Assembly: GCF_017643475.1 (NCBI RefSeq)
Contig: NZ_JAEPNI010000004.1
Location: forward strand, 124,001 to 188,000
From: Maricaulis sp.
Lineage (GTDB): Bacteria; Pseudomonadota; Alphaproteobacteria; Caulobacterales; Maricaulaceae
DNA length: 64,000 bases
Direction of reading: 5' to 3'
Shown here one piece after another: positions 62,997 to 64,000 of this stretch. The notes below the pieces were generated by a model, which saw only the letters and a list, made by a program, of their open reading frames with translations, was not told the origin of the DNA and searched no databases. Position 1 is the first letter of the stretch. Every line of letters begins with the position of its first letter. The translations under genes and the position numbers were made by a program.

Positions 62997-63867
62997 TCTG
63001 GATCTGCTCCCTGAACTGATCGATCACGTTCTTCAAATCCAGACCAATCTGCGTCAGCGACGAGTCAGAGGATTTCGAACACAAGGTGTTCGCCTCACGA
63101 TTAAACTCTTGTGACAAAAAGTCGAGTTTGCGCCCCACCGGGGAGCCCTGCTTGAGCAGTTCCCGAGCCGAGGCAACATGCGCGCGCAAACGGTCGAGTT
63201 CCTCGCGCACATCCATCTTGACAGTGAGCACTGCGATCTCGGCAGCGAGGCGGTTTTCCTCCAGCTCGGCATCGACCAGTTCCGCGATCTTGGCGGACAG
63301 GCGATCACGGATGGCATCGATGCGTGTGGCGGCATTGGCCTCTGCCGCATCCGTCAGGACTTCCACCTTGTCGATATGTCCTGCAAGCACGGGGGCCAGG
63401 GCCGCCCCCTCTTCCTCACGTGCAGACTTCAAGCCTTCCAGCGCCTCGCCGAGACCTTCCAGTAGCGCCTTCTCCAGCGCAGCCCGCGCTTCGGGATCCG
63501 GATCCGCTGACGTCTCGAGAAGGCCGTCAATTGCCAGCAAACCATCCAGACGCGGGCGCTCGACCTGGTTGGACAGAATCAGGTCCTCCGCCTGTGCCAG
63601 TAGTGCATCAAGCGCTGAACGGTTGATCACTGGTGCCGACTGGCTGGCATCTCGCTTGAGATTGAGCGAGGCCTGAAGATTGCCGCGAGTGAACCGTTTG
63701 CGGGCCTGTTCGCGGATCTTGAGATCCAGGCCGTCATGACCAGAAGGCACGCGAGAGCGCACTTCCAGCCCCTTGCCATTGACACTGCGCACTTCCCAGA
63801 TCCAGCGGACATTTTCGTGCTGGCCTTCGGCGCGCGCAAAGCCGGTCATGCCGGAGAGCTGGCTCAT
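62986..63867 (-). CDS. yicC: YicC family endoribonuclease
   Basis: A 293-residue YicC/YloC protein, a family shown to be Mg-dependent endoribonucleases in E. coli. N terminus SGMTGFARAEGQ, then WEVRSVNGKGLEVRSRVP, and the C-terminal DUF1732 region with GRKLDFLSQEFNREANTLCSKS at about 250-271. Upstream gene of gmk on the same strand with an 11 nt overlap. It starts 2 nt after the mltG stop. Confidence 0.93.
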   Translation of the reverse strand: MSQLSGMTGFARAEGQHENVRWIWEVRSVNGKGLEVRSRVPSGHDGLDLKIREQARKRFTRGNLQASLNLKRDASQSAPVINRSALDALLAQAEDLILSNQVERPRLDGLLAIDGLLETSADPDPEARAALEKALLEGLGEALEGLKSAREEEGAALAPVLAGHIDKVEVLTDAAEANAATRIDAIRDRLSAKIAELVDAELEENRLAAEIAVLTVKMDVREELDRLRAHVASARELLKQGSPVGRKLDFLSQEFNREANTLCSKSSDSSLTQIGLDLKNVIDQFREQIQNVE

Positions 63868-63869
63868 GT

Positions 63870-64000
63870 CTAGTTTCCTGCCTGGCGGCGCTGCCGCTCG
63901 ATCTGGCGCCAGCGGCGCACATTCTGCTGGTGTTCCGCATACGTATCGGCAAACACATGACCACCGGTACCATCCGCAACAAAGAAGAGCGCGCTCGTCT
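63870..64000 (-). CDS. mltG: Endolytic transglycosylase MltG, C-terminal fragment (5' end outside window)
   Basis: Only about 43 C-terminal residues are inside: ALFFVADGTGGHVFADTYAEHQQNV...RWRQIERQRR, the typical C-terminal end of MltG (YceG), a membrane-anchored lytic transglycosylase that limits glycan strand length. The stop (63870-63872) is 2 nt before the yicC start codon on this strand, and AGGA for yicC lies inside the end of mltG; order mltG-yicC-gmk is common in alphaproteobacteria. Confidence 0.85.
   Translation of the reverse strand, partial: TSALFFVADGTGGHVFADTYAEHQQNVRRWRQIERQRRQAGN

Noticed and set aside
1-64000. tRNA, rRNA, tmRNA, insertion sequence, prophage or replication origin
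   Set aside because: I looked in the larger gaps for clover-leaf patterns, transposase motifs and AT-rich DnaA-box clusters and found none that can be supported; the small gaps leave little room for any.

Overview
The window reads as chromosomal DNA of a stalked or dimorphic alphaproteobacterium of the Caulobacterales/Maricaulales type (Hyphomonadaceae-like, e.g. Maricaulis or Oceanicaulis; this placement is inference). The evidence is a GC-rich sequence with a PleD-DivK pair, an HdaA-type Hda, an NDUFA12-type complex I accessory protein, DUF2155 and DUF2066 proteins and an accBC-aroQ cluster. Genes are densely packed, with many 4-nt ATGA overlaps and several convergent overlaps. I see no rRNA or tRNA genes, insertion sequences, prophage or CRISPR array.

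Layout. 1-4.2 kb: 3' part of rnr, a NUDIX hydrolase, an MFS transporter and rpmG. 4.3-6.0 kb: pleD and divK (minus). 6.2-8.4 kb: ROK sugar kinase and a DinB with an N-terminal zinc ribbon. 8.3-12.1 kb: alpha/beta hydrolase, RidA-family protein, a hairpin cluster, a membrane protein with an SDR enzyme, and a DsbA-like lipoprotein. 12.1-17.1 kb: thiS-thiG (minus), aroQ-accB-accC-aat (plus), DUF2155 and NDUFA12 proteins (minus). 17.3-22.7 kb is the least ordinary stretch: a 986-residue protein derived from class II ribonucleotide reductase (NrdJ) that seems to have lost its catalytic centre, behind four GANTC sites in 43 bp, then two paralogous secreted pentapeptide-repeat proteins and a small lipoprotein. 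23.1-25.6 kb: aspS and a DUF1579-like secreted protein.

25.7-29.6 kb: a candidate small RNA, then a TetR regulator with two operator-like palindromes, two tandem PlsC-type acyltransferases and an LplT-like transporter; together these look like a phospholipid-remodelling operon. 29.6-40.2 kb: rnd, the DUF2066-hda-ppk-ppx operon, purM-purN, arfB, DUF4197 and an adenine/adenosine deaminase. 40.3-47.5 kb: a membrane winged-helix/TPR regulator divergent from an S41 peptidase, LysE exporter, ndk, a secreted DUF2268-like metalloprotease and two tandem Sel1-type proteins.

47.6-52.5 kb: an ABC-F ATPase, then a 590-residue fusion of a serine hydrolase-like domain to a metacaspase-like (C14) domain, then two secreted proteins, one an I78-type peptidase inhibitor. 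52.6-64 kb: holC-pepA (minus), then the envelope and cofactor block lptF-lptG-lptD-surA-pdxA-rsmA, and convergent gmk-yicC-mltG (partial).

The best candidates for undescribed biology are the degenerate NrdJ protein with its GANTC-rich promoter region and secreted pentapeptide neighbours, the hydrolase-metacaspase fusion, and the intergenic RNA at about 25.79-25.97 kb. All functional statements come from reading motifs and gene order; no database search or alignment was run.
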